Source: Chamaecrista fasciculata
Lineage: Eukaryota > Streptophyta > Magnoliopsida > Fabales > Fabaceae
Reading direction: 5' to 3'
Length of the DNA: 64,000 nt
NCBI GenBank assembly: GCA_003254925.1
Contig: QANZ01029623.1
Coordinates: 62,001 to 126,000, forward strand
The translations under genes and the position numbers were made by a program. Below the pieces are notes generated by a model that searched no databases, was not told where the DNA came from, and saw only the letters and a list, made by a program, of their open reading frames with translations. How positions within the stretch are numbered: the first letter of the stretch is position 1; each line of letters opens with the position of its first letter. Of the stretch, positions 23,901 through 42,198 are shown piece by piece.

Positions 23901-25149
23901 TGTATATATATATATATATATTATGTATATGTATATTTGTAGTTGTATTCTTTATATCTTATGGTTTTGATACTGGTTCGTACTCTAATTAATTTTGCCC
24001 ATTGCTGCTGAGGTACGGTACAATCCTACTTATGATGCCAAATTACATTGAGAGCTAGCCACGTTATATTACTACTACCTTCACACTTCCAAAATGTCAG
24101 TTATAACATTCTTGGAGGGGCACAATTACCGATTGCACGAGACAGGTGTTGGCTAGCTGTGTAGTACTATTTTTTAATTTTTTTCTTTGAAGTTCTCTGA
24201 TCAGTAAGTTGACAATAGTTCTCGTATGTAGAGGTTGGCAAAGTGCATGTTATCTCGTTTTATATATTAGCGTAGTGTTTTCAAAGCCGGGATCATTAGT
24301 TATTAGTTTCCTTACGAAACGTAGAAAGTTCCATATCCATATGATCATTTCTAGCCAATCTTGAATCCAATAAAGCAGGCTCTTGATCAGTCAGTTTTTG
24401 GCAAATAGTAGTTTATGAAAGGCGTTGGATTTTTAAATGCATAATGTTCTAATAATGGAGATTGCGGTAATTTCGAAGGGGATATTAGATGATCGTTTAT
24501 AAATACACTTCTATATGCATCCACTTAGTTTAGTGGCTTTTCTATGTGAATAAATTCTCAAAACCTATTACATCACACAAAAAAAACAAAAAAAAATTGT
24601 CGAATGATTTTTATTTTTATTAATAAAAGACTACTTTGTTGGCACATTCGTACATCTTTACCCTTTTTAGATTTCACTTAGTGGGAGTTTCGTGCACTGG
24701 CTGTGTTTCTCTCATTGACCATTCCTAGTACAATTGCATTTAGAACTTTAAATTTGGTCAGTTCTTTTATTTGGAAAAGTCGGTTAAATTTTTTTTTTTC
24801 ATTTACTTTTCTAAATTTGAACATGGGATCAACCTCAATTACGTATTTGCATGGCTGCTGCAGTATGATGTAAAATTTTTTGGAGACAATGTTTGATGTA
24901 AAAAATTGGCATAGAAGAAGAACCAAAGGATACAAGTAGAGGTTTCCTTAATTAAAGTGTGCAATGTGCAATATATGTCTTCAAAGTATGAGGGTCTTGC
25001 TAAGCACGAAGGTAACCAAAGTTAATTCTAAGAAAAATATTGTGTTGACGAGAGACCGATCAACTATCCATCCAAATATAGTGATGCCTCCAGGATTCGT
25101 TTGTAAATACATCACTGCACAATTTTAAGTATATGCATGAGGTCTGTAA
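20961..25149. other. 3' region of CDKG2-like gene and intergenic DNA
   Basis: The first ~500 bases may hold spliced 3' UTR (TTTCAG acceptors near 21163, donors near 21225 and 21481). A small open piece at 21405-21480 ends in a donor but has no partner exon. A tandem duplicate of about 30 bases (gttaatgcaagatttattgttttg) is at about 22083 and 22129. (TA)n lies near 23903-23921. No gene is seen in 21500-25149. Confidence 0.5.
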
Positions 25150-25158
25150 AATATAGAA

Positions 25159-25537
25159 GGCAAAAGTACTAATTTCATCTCTAAATTTTAGATCAACTGT
25201 CAATTTCGTCTCAAATCTTTTTTCGCTATCAATTTCGTCTCCAATCTTTCATATTTTTGTCAATTTTATCCTTTGATTAACTTTTAATAAATAACGACAG
25301 ACTGCATTATGTTTTTCAATCTGAGTTGGAATTTGAATTTCTTTTTCCTATCAATTTTACATAATGCAGATTGATGCCTATCAATTTTACATAATGCAAG
25401 ATTAGTCATAGATTCTGTTGTTAATATTTGACTAAAGTAAGAGTAAATGATAAAATTAATCAAAATGTGAAAGATTGGAGATGAAATTGACAACAATAAA
25501 AGATTTGGGGGACGAAATGGATGCTTTTGCCAATCCT
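25159..25537. mobile_element. MULE-type MITE
   Basis: Inverted halves begin GGCAAAAGTACTAATTTC and end GATGCTTTTGCC plus six bases. Perfect 9-bp duplications AATATAGAA are at 25150-25158 and 25538-25546. The left terminus seems to lack about 6 bases relative to the right one. Non-coding. Confidence 0.65.
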
Positions 25538-25914
25538 AATATAGAATATATACCGGCTAAGAAACTAAAACAAAGTACAACATTTGCCAACTTCACAATA
25601 GAAAAACCAAAAACAGTAGTTATGAAACTCTCACAAACTAGTCTCAAGAAAAAGGAAAAAAATCTTGATTTTTTGGTCAAAGAATTTTTCAAAATTATGA
25701 TTTATGATTTAGTGTTTGGATATTGGTAATATATATTTTTTTGGTCTTTATTAAAAATTTTGTTTTTTATTAAAAAATAAGGACCACAAAATGTATTTTC
25801 AATATTCAAGGATTAAATCATAATTATGAGATAAATTGAAGGACTGAAATAAATTTTCTCAAGAATTAAAAAACCAGAAATAGTAATTACAGGATTTGTG
25901 GTTGAATTACATAC

Positions 25915-28900
25915 CAAAGGCTTGTCTCTTCTGATGTGAGGACATGTAAGAAGCCACCTGGATATTCGTAGGCATTCCACCATAATCGGATGATTCAAGA
26001 TCACTTTCAGAGTTATCCAAATAAAGAGGAGAATGTACATGGTTTGTGGCTTCCAAGCTCCCTGTACTAGCATAACTTCTCAATTGGGAAGTATCAGAAG
26101 TTGTGCATGTTACCAGTGCATGCCATCTGCTTGCAAGTGAAACAATTTTTTGAGCTCTATGAGAAATTCTTGTTGCTGCGTGTAGACAAATGATGATTCC
26201 CACCACCTGAACAAGTGTGGACACCTGAAGGAACGGGTAAAGGAGAAGAAAGAAATGGAATTAAACCTTTCTTGGAAGTTGCAAATCTCACACAAAAGCA
26301 GGAAGAAAAAGATGAAATATCAAAGTTCTAAGTGATGGTCCACAAAATCAGAATACTTTTGGCAAAAACACATTCTTAATATTTAAATTTTATATTAATT
26401 TTCGATTTCGTCCCCAAATTTTGTACCAAAAGTTTCACATTTTAATTGATTTTGTCTTTTGTATTGACTAAATATATTGAATTGACAACAAACTCCATGT
26501 AACTTATGTAATAGGTGAAAAAAAAATAAACTTTGACTCAGATTGCAAACCACATATAATTTGTCGTTAATTCATTGGATGAAATTAAGACAAGATAAAA
26601 TCAACCAAAATATGAAATTTCAATAGAGAAATTTGACGGTAAACAAACTTTGGGGACAAAATTAAAAATAATTATAAAGTTTGAGAAAAAAAAAATGTGC
26701 TTTTGCTCAATATTTTTTCTTCAAGCTAAAAGAATAGACTATTGGAACACTGAGGATTGAACTTACCGCAAAATCTCCACCATTTGCCAAAGTAATTATT
26801 CCACTATATCTGGTGACCAGTATCAGAGTCACAATTTGGCTAACTGTGACGATCATGAACTCCAGAAGAAGATAGATTCTGAACCTATGGCTAATCTTGG
26901 AGAGATAATAGCATAACCTAGTATGCTCCTCCATGAAAATGAGCACATTAGAATCCTTTTGTAAGAGCTTCCCATAGTCATCAAAGTGGATGACTTGCAA
27001 ATTGCAAACTAAGTGAAACAGAATGCCGGCGAATAGTGAGATTGTACTCACGTAAGTCCAAGATATTATTGAAGCCAATGAAACAGCAATCGAGGCCCAC
27101 CATGATCCACGGTTTACGTGTAAAAGGCGAATGATTTCTCGTGTTGTCTTCAGAAAGAAACACAGAAATACCCATAGAACAAGCAAGCGCAAAGATTCCT
27201 AGGGACAAAAGTAGCACTTTAATTAGCACCGCTTTTTTATGCAGAATTCTAAGGCAAAACTAATAGACAGAAATATAACTCTAATTTTACAAAATTTAGA
27301 ACCCTATGAATGGGAAATCAAAAAATTTTAGACACATTTCCGATTTTAGAAGTTTAGCAAACACACGGTGAAGTTTTGGTAAGTTAAATCTGACAGCAAC
27401 TTGCTTTATGTTCAAGAAATTAGCATTGAAGTTTTGGCAAGTTAAATCTGACAGCAACTTGCTTCATCTAAGTTTACAAGCCGCGCAAATTAATATAACA
27501 GAGAAACTGAGGTGATTATAGCGCTATAACAAAACCTAAGGATAATTAAGAATCTAAATCTAATTTATACTTGTTCAGATAATCAAAATTAAGTTCAGAT
27601 TTCATCAATTCAAAGAACTCCCTAGTGGAACACAGTGACGTTACGGTAAGCAAAATCTGACAGCTACTTGGTTCTTCTTAAAGAAAATTACCAGCGAAGT
27701 TTAGAAGCCACAAGGCATATTAGTATAACAGAGAAACTGATGTGATGTAGCAATATAACAAAAATATGGATAATTAAGTATCTAAATCTAATTCATATCA
27801 GTTTAGTTCAAATTCATCAATTCAAAGACATTCGATAAAGTATTTGCTGCTGAATCCGCTAGAGAGGCTTGATTACTTATAAAATCCCGATTCTAAACAA
27901 TCTAAATCGAAACAGCATAGAAACTTGAATTTGCTAACCGAAATCTGCTTGCCATAGCGTAAGGATAATTAAGTATCTAAGCTTAATTTATGCTTGTTCA
28001 GACATTCAGTTTAGTTCAAAATCATCAACTCAAGGACATTCGATACAGTATTAGCCGCTGAATCCGCCAGAGAAAATTGAATTGATTACCTAAAATATCC
28101 AAACTCAACATAATCGAAATCGAAACAGCTTAGAAACTCGAATTTGCTTACCGAAATCTGCTTGACATAGCGTAAGGATAATTAAGTATCTAAGTCTAAT
28201 TTATGCTTGTTCAGGCATTCAGTTTAGTTCAAATTCATCAACTCAAGGACATCCGATACAGTGCAACTGAATCCTCTGAATCCGGCGGAGAAAATTGAAT
28301 TGATTACCTAAACTATCCAAACTCAACATAATCTAAAATCGAAACAGCCTAGAAGCTCGAATTCGCTTACTTACCGAAATCTGCTTGACGTAGCGTAAGG
28401 ATAATTAACTATCTAAGATTCTAAGCCTAATTTATGCTTGTTCAGACATTCAGTTTAGTTCAAATTCCTCTGAATCCGCCAAACAAAATTGAATTGATTA
28501 CCTAAAACATCCAAACTCAACATACTCGAAATCGAAACAGCCTAGAAACTCGAATTTGCTTACCGAAATCTGCTTGACATAGCGTAAGGATAATTAAGTA
28601 TCTAAGTCTAATTTATGCTTGTTCAGACACTCAGTTTAGTTCAAATTCCTCTGAATTGAATCGATTACCTAAAACATCCAAACTCAACATAATCTAAATC
28701 GAAACAGCTTAGAAACTCGAATTTGCTTACCAAAATCTGCTTGACGTAGCGTAAGGATAATTAAGCATCTAAGCCTAATTTATCCTCGTTCAGTTTAGTT
28801 CCGCGAGAGAAAATTGAACTGATCACCTAAAACATCCAAACTCAACATAATCTAAAATCGAAACAGCTTAGAAGCTCGAATTGGCTTACTTACCGAAATC

Positions 28901-29415
28901 TGCTTGACGTAGCGTTCGTGAAAGCTAGCGGTCTTTCCACTGAACCGATCAACGAAGAGGAACTTCCGGAGACCGTAGTTGCGCAAGTTGTGAGAGAGAC
29001 AGAACAAAGAGACGGCGGCAAGAGAGGCCTGAAAGGCGATGATGTTGAGCTCGAAATCCTTCCTCTGATCGGTATCGCAGTCGGAGCAGTCGCCGCCTAC
29101 TTCGAGCGCCACCACCGGCACGACGATTCCGATCGCCGAGAAAGAAGCCCAAGAGAGAGCCAAAGAAGACAAAGAGGATTGGTTGAAGCCAAGAAGCGAA
29201 ATAATGAATTCTAAGCGACCAAGAGTGATATCAAGAGGAGTCTCCTCCGGTTCGACCGGTTTGTTTTGTATTGGTGTTTCTTGGCCTGCTTCGACGTCGT
29301 CGTTTCGTTTTGAATTTGAACGGAGAAGAGGAGTGTGAGTGGGAGGTTTTTCTTCTGTTCGTATTACTTGAAGATTTGAGGCATGGCTTTGTTTGTTAAG
29401 GCATTTCCAAATCAA
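25915..29415 (-). CDS. DUF3537 multi-pass membrane protein (ends not placed)
   Basis: Identified minus-strand exons: 29415-28894, 27198-26767 and 26224-25915. Joins are CAGATTTCG|GTAAGT to CCTAG|GAATC and TTTGCG|GTAAGT to TTCAG|GTGTCC, with matching phase. The protein has a polar N-terminus with a THTPLLRSNS segment, then several hydrophobic spans, as in the plant DUF3537 family of unknown biochemical role. The last exon ends in a strong donor (TTTG|GTATGT), so a C-terminal exon is expected. A hydrophobic open piece at about 25640-25550 (TVFGFSIVKLANVVLC) is a candidate, but the phase does not fit. No ATG exists in frame upstream: a TAA precedes near 29437. The true start must be spliced in (possible acceptor CTCATAG at 29417) or is lost. 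By gene order it matches At1g67570. Confidence 0.8.
26361..26708. mobile_element. MULE-type MITE in DUF3537 intron
   Basis: Hairpin element with 'cgtccccaaattttgtacc' against 'ctttggggacaaaatt'. Ends are GGCAAAAACAC and GTGCTTTTGCTC. Flanks AATACTTTT (26352-26360) and AATATTTTT (26709-26717) match at 8 of 9 positions. Confidence 0.6.
27360..28915 (-). repeat. Tandem array copying an exon end and its 5' splice site
   Basis: Units of about 163-223 bases are repeated through the intron that follows the exon ending at 28894. Each unit includes the last ~22 bases of that exon (ACGCTACGTCAAGCAGATTT on the minus strand) and the donor. The authentic donor is at 28893. Copies have donors at about 28730, 28563, 28374 and 28151 (all GTAAG) and 27938 (GTTAG). 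Older, worn copies continue to about 27360. Differences in the copied exon bases are mainly a silent TAC/TAT change. Confidence 0.85.
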
Positions 29416-29437
29416 ACTATGAGAATGTGTAATTTAG

Positions 29438-29713
29438 ATGATTTTGCAGAGTTTGACTTCAGAAATCAAACTCCAGATTTTTTTAATAGCATAGGCTTTC
29501 CATATTAAATAAGATAAGTTTAGGCATTGGATTTAATTTTTTTTTAAGCCATTCATGACAGAATTGAGATTTTATTTGTTTTGTTCTCATTAGTTTTACC
29601 TAAAATATTCTAAGAAATCCTGAGGACAGTGACTGAATAATAGAAAAGCGATCAAGTGCAAATGATAGAGAGAGAGAGAATGGACCCACATGAGTTCCAC
29701 CCAAGGATTGAGA
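29438..29713. other. Spacer between DUF3537 gene and Pack-MULE
   Basis: AT-rich, with a short GA run at about 29667-29679. It should contain the promoter or first exon of the DUF3537 gene, but no clear TATA box or start codon was found. Confidence 0.4.
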
Positions 29714-29722
29714 AAGAATTTA

Positions 29723-30671
29723 GGCTTAAGTGCACTTTTGGTCCCAAAACTATGACAAAGGTTTCATTTTGGTCCCATAACTTTTTTTGTTGCAATTTTG
29801 GTCCCATAACTATGACAAAGGTTTCATTTTGGTCCCATAACTTTTTTTGTTGCAATTTTGGTCCCATAACTATGATAAAGGTTTCATTTTGGTCCCATAA
29901 CATTTTTTGTTGCAATTTTGGTCCCATAACTTCTCAAAAGGTTCCACTGTTAGTCCCTTGGTGAATTCCATCCATATTTAGCCATTAAGTATGATGTGGC
30001 ATAGTGACTAGGATCATGATGTGGCAAAATAAGATGAAATGGACTGAAATAGGATCTATATGCAACATATTAAAACTTATCTATACCCAACTACAAAATA
30101 TACAAAGAGTGGTACTTCCTCTTCCTCGTCAGCCCAACGAGACTTCCTCTTCCTCGTTTCGCTTCCCGATTCGCTGTCACCGCCGCTTTGGTCGTTCGAC
30201 TCTGGCTGAGGATCCCATCGACTTCGTCGGCGCCTTCTGCTTGAAGTCTCTTCTTCCCCACCAGATTGGTCCCTGTCAGTACCACTCTTTGTATATTTTG
30301 TGGTTGGGTATAGATAAGTTTTAATATGTTGCATATAGATCCTATTTCAGTCCACTTCATCTTATTTTTCCACATCATGATCCTAGTTACTATGCCACGT
30401 CATACTTAACGGCTAAATATGGATGACATTCACCAAGGGACTAACGGTGGAACCTTTTGAGAAGTTATGAGACCAAAATTGCAACAAAAAAAGTTATGGG
30501 ACCAAAATGAAACCTTTGTCATAGTTATGGGACCAAAATTGCAACAAAAAAAGTTATGGGACCAAAATGAAACCTTTGTCATAGTTATGGGATCAAAATT
30601 GCAACAAAAAAAGTTATGGGACCAAAATGAAACCTTTGTCATAGTTATGGGACCAAAAGTGCACTTAAGCC
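29723..30671. mobile_element. Pack-MULE: Mutator-type element carrying an SF1-like gene fragment
   Basis: Termini are GGCTTAAGTGCACTTTTGG and its inverted copy. Perfect 9-bp duplications AAGAATTTA are at 29714-29722 and 30672-30680. The outer arms (about 240 bases) are tandem 'ggtcccataactttttttgt' motifs. The inner arms (about 29950-30116 and 30278-30450) are also inverted. Between them is a 161-base GC-rich insert of different composition (30117-30277). There is no transposase, so it is non-autonomous. The same terminal family occurs at 43130, 52391 and 55129. Confidence 0.88.
30117..30277 (-). pseudogene. Captured fragment resembling splicing factor SF1 N-terminal region
   Basis: The minus strand is open through the whole insert and reads [18 protein letters not shown]..., then [15 protein letters not shown]. 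Plant SF1/branch-point-binding proteins carry, N-terminal to their KH domain, closely similar pieces ([28 protein letters not shown]) as I remember them. SF1 binds the intron branch point during spliceosome assembly. The source gene is not in the window. The fragment lacks a start, KH domain and zinc knuckles, so it is not a working SF1. Confidence 0.68.
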
Positions 30672-30680
30672 AAGAATTTA

Positions 30681-32809
30681 TAAAGGGGTTAGACGGAGGC
30701 ATCAGTGCGGTTTGTTCACTCTGTTGTCACATTTCTCTTTTGACAAGTTATGAATGGTCGATTTTTGAAAAATTAAAATATATTTTTGTACCAAAAAATA
30801 AAATATATAATTTAATTGGTATATATCAAGTAATCACACAAGTAAATATTTGAGATGAATTGAACCGTGATGATTGATTAATTAGCCAATTATCAAGGGG
30901 AATTACTCTTTTTTTTTTTGGTAAAAACTTGATGACATTTTTTTTTTAATTTTAGCTTTAGTGGTAATTTTTTTCAATTTTGGGAGCTAGCTAATGTGGC
31001 AAATTACGGTCCACGTCAAGCAGAAAAATGTGCCACATAGGCACACTAACAGTTCATAAAATCATGACAAAAAGATGGACAACTTTCAGTTATGCAGTGT
31101 CGAATATCTTTATGTCTTCAAATCCAAATGGTAAGCGTGATGTTAACATACCAGAAAGTAACAGACTCGGACATTATTTATTTAACTTAAAATGGGTTAT
31201 AATTCCAGTAGGTGAGTCCACTTGTGTTGTGTCAATCTTTTATTAGAGTACTAAAATATGGGCACGAAAAAAATGAGTATTGAACAGGTAGGTATTGCTT
31301 AAAGGCATGGTGAAGAAAACAAGCTTCTATCCATCCCGAGTTGTGTGGAAATATTTGTCGTTTAGAGAAACACACAAGCTTGCAAAATACATGTCGTTTT
31401 ACCAGTTAATGACCTGCCTTAATCCTATTGGTTACTTTGTGGCTCCCACTAAGCGTCTAAGCCTAAAAATCCAAGTTTTGGTGTGATAACATAACATGTC
31501 ATTGTAAAGTGGGGCTATACTCTTGGACTCCTAGGAAGATCATACATAGGTTTATACTCAGCATTTTTTTTTTTTTTAAAGAAAAGGCAAATGTACTATT
31601 GGTACTCTCAAAGTACGTAGTCATTTTCAGTTATACCTCCAAATTTTTTGAGGTCAATTGTACCCACAAAGTATGAGGTTGATTTCAGTTATACGCCCAA
31701 AGTTTTTTTAAGACAATTATACTCCATTGTTTCACATTTGAGTTAATTGTACCCCCAAATATACCCCAATTAGGGGGGGGGGGGGGGGGGNGGGGGGGGG
31801 GGTGCAATTGACAAAAAAAAGGCCCCCAAATATCCCCTAATTTGGGGGTGCAATTGACACAAAAAAAAAATTGAGGGTACAATTGATACAAAAAAGAAAA
31901 GATTGTGGATATAATTGACTCAAACTTTGAGAGAAAAACTGAAATTGACCCCATACTTTTGGGTACAATTGACTAAGAAAAAACTTTGGAGCTACAACTG
32001 AAAATAACCACATACTTTTGGAAATACCAATAGTACTTTTGCCTTTAAAAAAAAGATGGCAGTAGGTGAACAAAGAATAAGATGTGAAAAAAAGAATTAA
32101 GTAACCATTGAAAATCTAAACCACTAAGTGTATAGCACTCATACATCCAAAAAACAGAAGTATATAGCACTCATCTCTATTTTTTTTATCTCTCTAATTC
32201 TACTAACTTCACTTCTCTAACTAAATGTAACGAATCTCTTCTCAGTGTCATCATTGCTCAATTGCATCAAGTCAAAACTAACCAATGCAAACATTTTTAA
32301 CACCTCAAGCAAACTATTTATACCAAACAAATCAAACTCTTTCTTTCTTTGAGGGGTTTTCCTTTTACCCCCCGGGAATTTGAGAATGTGTAACAATATC
32401 CTGCACGTAATGACGTACATATGCCCTTTCATTTCATCTCAGTTCTCAAATAAATAGACCTGAGTCCACCAGCAAGTGGGATTCCTCGTAGTTTCATACC
32501 CTCTCCTTCCCTCAATCTGGGTATATTTCAGTAATGAACAGCATAAGATAATTGAAGATGAGCAAAATAAGTATATAAACTTCCACAGCCACTTGACTCA
32601 ACTTACCTGAGTGGCATCAAGCCCCTTGTGTATGTTGTGCCGAATCTTCCAAGGATGACAGTGTGGAGCACAGAATTGGGTTCATCAAAATGTCACAAGT
32701 CAAGATTCATAGCACATACTGGGTCGGCATACCATCAAATCGGTCCCTCAAATTATAAAATGGCTATAATCATGGCATGATCACTGCCTCCTTTGATGTA
32801 TATATGCAA
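30681..32809. other. Intergenic; fold-back element at 31586-32043 with a poly-G/N defect
   Basis: No gene is seen. 31586-32043 is a hairpin-type repeat (GGCAAATGTACTATTGGTA against its inverted copy, with 'caattgtaccc' motifs inside). The flanks do not form a clean 9-bp duplication. Inside it, 31773-31801 is a run of G with one N (31791), probably a sequencing weak spot. The part from about 32400 to 32809 is probably helicase 3' UTR. Confidence 0.5.
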
Positions 32810-39733
<6,924 letters not shown>

Positions 39734-39779
39734 TGACGAACGAATACGAAAAAAACCGCGAGTCGCACTTGGTGCAGAA

Positions 39780-40012
39780 GATTAGAAACTGAGTATAACC
39801 ACAGTGCGTACTCCTTCTGGTTGATCTATGATCCTAATTTTTTAAGATTCTATCATTTGGTATATAGAAATAGAACATTTTAATGGATACTCCTTGCAAG
39901 TATGTGTTTAGTGCTAAGACAACCCTAATTTTATCTATGATTAATAGTTAATCATATAATCATTATCCAACGTCTTTAACCGAAATAATAATAATAATAA
40001 TAATAATAATAA
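39780..40012. other. Upstream region of helicase gene
   Basis: Promoter side of the helicase gene. AT-rich, ending in an (ATA)n run that became the target of the hairpin element at 40013. Confidence 0.4.
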
Positions 40013-41296
40013 GGCCAAATTGCGAATTTGGTCCTATAATTTTGATGCAGTTTCCAAATCAGTTCTATAACTTTTTTTGTCTCGAATTTGGTCCTGTAAC
40101 TTTGCTCCAATTCCCAAATCAGTCCTATAACTTTTTTTGTCTCGTATTTGGTCTTGTGTCTTTGCTCCAGGTCCCAAATTAGTCCTATATCTCTTTTTGT
40201 CTCAGTTTTGGTCCCATATGTTTTGAAAACCGCCCACCATTAGTCCTCCGTCTATTTTAAATTACAATTTAGTCTTGAAAACTTCAAGTCCCTTTCACTT
40301 TAGTCCCTGTCTATCAAAATGAAAGTGAAAGAGCATCTCTGAAGATTCTTAAACCTTATATCTTGATCCCTAATCCATGAATTCTTCATGAAATGGAATG
40401 CAAAAGCAACACAAATTAAAGCAAATGACAGAGGGACCAAAACTGAAAACGTAGAAAATTTAAAACCCACCGAAAAATGCCCCAAACTCGGCGAAAAATG
40501 TACGGAAATCCCGAGAAACTCAAAAACTCATCTAAAAACCCCAATTCTCACTGAATATCACTCAAATAATCATCCTCAAATGCTTTAAAAAAGAATTTTC
40601 GAAAATCCAAACTTTTGAGGAGGGAGGTGATAGAAGAAATGCAAGGGGTTTTAGAACTTCTCTCTCGGAATTACCAAATGTAAGGGAATCTTTATCACCT
40701 CCCTCCTCAAAAGTGTGGATTTTCGAAAATTCTTTCTTAAAGCATTTGAGGATGATTATTTGAGAGAGATTTCAGTGAGAATTGGGGTTTTTAGATGAGT
40801 TTTTGAGTTTCTCGGCTATTTCCGTAGTTTTCTGATGGGTTTTAAATTTTTTGAGTTTTCAATTTTGGTCCATCTGTCATTTGCTTTAATTGTGTTGTTT
40901 TGCATTTCTATTCCATTTCATGAAGAATTCATGGATTAGGGACCAAGATGTAAGGTTTGAGAATCTTCAGGGATGCTCTTTCACTTTCATTTTGATAGTC
41001 AGCGATTAAAGTGAAAGGAACTTGAAGATTTCAAGACTAAACTGTAATTTAAAATAGACGGAGGACTAACGGTGGGAGGTTTTCAAAACATATGGGACCA
41101 AAACTGAGACAAAAAATGATATAGGACTGATTTGGGACCTGGAGCAAAGATACAGGACCAAATACGAGACAAAAAAAGTTATAGAACTAATTTGGGAACT
41201 GGAGCAAAGTTACATGATCAAATTCGAGATAAAAAAAGTTATAGGACTGATTTGGGAACTGCAGCAAAGTTATAGGACCAAATTCGCACTTTGGCC
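40013..41296. mobile_element. MULE-type element forming a 1.28-kb hairpin
   Basis: Termini are GGCCAAATTGCGAATTTGG and its inverse. The 9-bp flanks TAATAATAA (40004-40012 and 41297-41305) agree, though they lie in an (ATA)n run. The left half (to about 40650) and right half are close inverted copies along almost the whole length, with the turn near 40640-40680. Non-coding apart from short chance frames. Confidence 0.75.

Positions 41297-41299
<3 letters not shown>

Positions 41300-41362
<63 letters not shown>
41300..41362 (+). repeat. (ATA)n microsatellite
   Basis: About 20 AAT units directly right of the hairpin element. Together with the left-hand run it was one microsatellite before the insertion. 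Confidence 0.85.
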
Positions 41363-41390
41363 TAATAAAGGCACCCTCTCAAAATAGAGA

Positions 41391-41660
41391 TAACCTATTA
41401 CTTTTTGCCCCTGAATTGTTACTGAGTCAACGATTTAATTCGTGAATTGTAGGAAAATATTAAATATGTATCAATTTCTAAATCTTACAGTCAATCTTTT
41501 GGTCCCTAAATTGTAGAAAAATACGAATCAGTTCCTGAATTTTACACCATTGTCAATCTTTTAGTACACGAATTATAGCAAAATACGAATTAGCCCCTAA
41601 ATTTTACACGACCATCAACTTTTTGGTTCCTGAGTGTTAACGGTTAATAAAAAATATGAT
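41391..41660. repeat. Half copy of the 13422-family hairpin element
   Basis: The 'cccctgaattgttactgagtcaacgattt' and 'cctgaattttacaccatt' motifs match the left arm of the element at 13422-13816. The right arm is missing. Confidence 0.5.
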
Positions 41661-41713
41661 TTGTGACACTTCTACACTTGAAGATAATTATTTAACAAAA
41701 ATATTTTTTTTAA

Positions 41714-42198
41714 GGCCAAAGTCCTATTTTGGTCCCCCAATTATGCTCAATGTTCCAAAATTCAAATTGGTCTTTCAGTTATTTTTCGTTCCATGTTGGT
41801 CCTTCAGTTATGCTTAGTGTTCCAAATTGGTCCCTCAGTTATTTTTCGTTCCATATTAGTCCCTCAATTTTGTAAAATTTGACACAGTTGGTCCCTCAAA
41901 CGTTTTCCATCCATTATTTCGGTAAAAAAAAAAGACAAAATTGATTTTTAGCTCCTAAAAGTTTGAATTTTTTGCATTAAGAACATTTTTCTCATAATAA
42001 AACTAAAATGTAAGAAAAAAGAAATAACCGAAAGATTTTAGTTTATTTCACACGAAAAAATAATTTTTTTTTCTCTCTGTCTCTCTCCCCCTCTTGTCTC
42101 TCTCTCGTCTCTCTCTCCCAATAAAAAAAGGTCAAAGTTCTATTTTAGTCTATTTTGGTCCCCCAATTATCCTCAATGGCCAAAATAAAACTTTGACC
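41714..42198. mobile_element. MULE-type MITE
   Basis: Begins GGCCAAAGTCCTATTTTGG and ends with the inverted CCAAAATAAAACTTTGACC. Perfect 9-bp duplications TTTTTTTAA are at 41705-41713 and 42199-42207. Inside are 'ggtccctcagttatttttcg' repeats and a CT-rich stretch near 42070-42120. Confidence 0.7.

Noticed and set aside
27360..28893. CRISPR-like or satellite array
   Set aside because: Units are 160-220 bases without unique spacers and carry the neighbouring exon border; this is a plant intron duplication.
29652..29964. Frames with repeated VMGPKLQQKKLWDQNETF or FWSHNFFCCNFGPI
   Set aside because: These are the tandem sub-motifs of MITE arms read as protein; the same readings appear in all copies.
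30004..30324. Plus-strand frame through the Pack-MULE insert
   Set aside because: The minus-strand reading matches known SF1-type motifs; the plus-strand frame has no family character.
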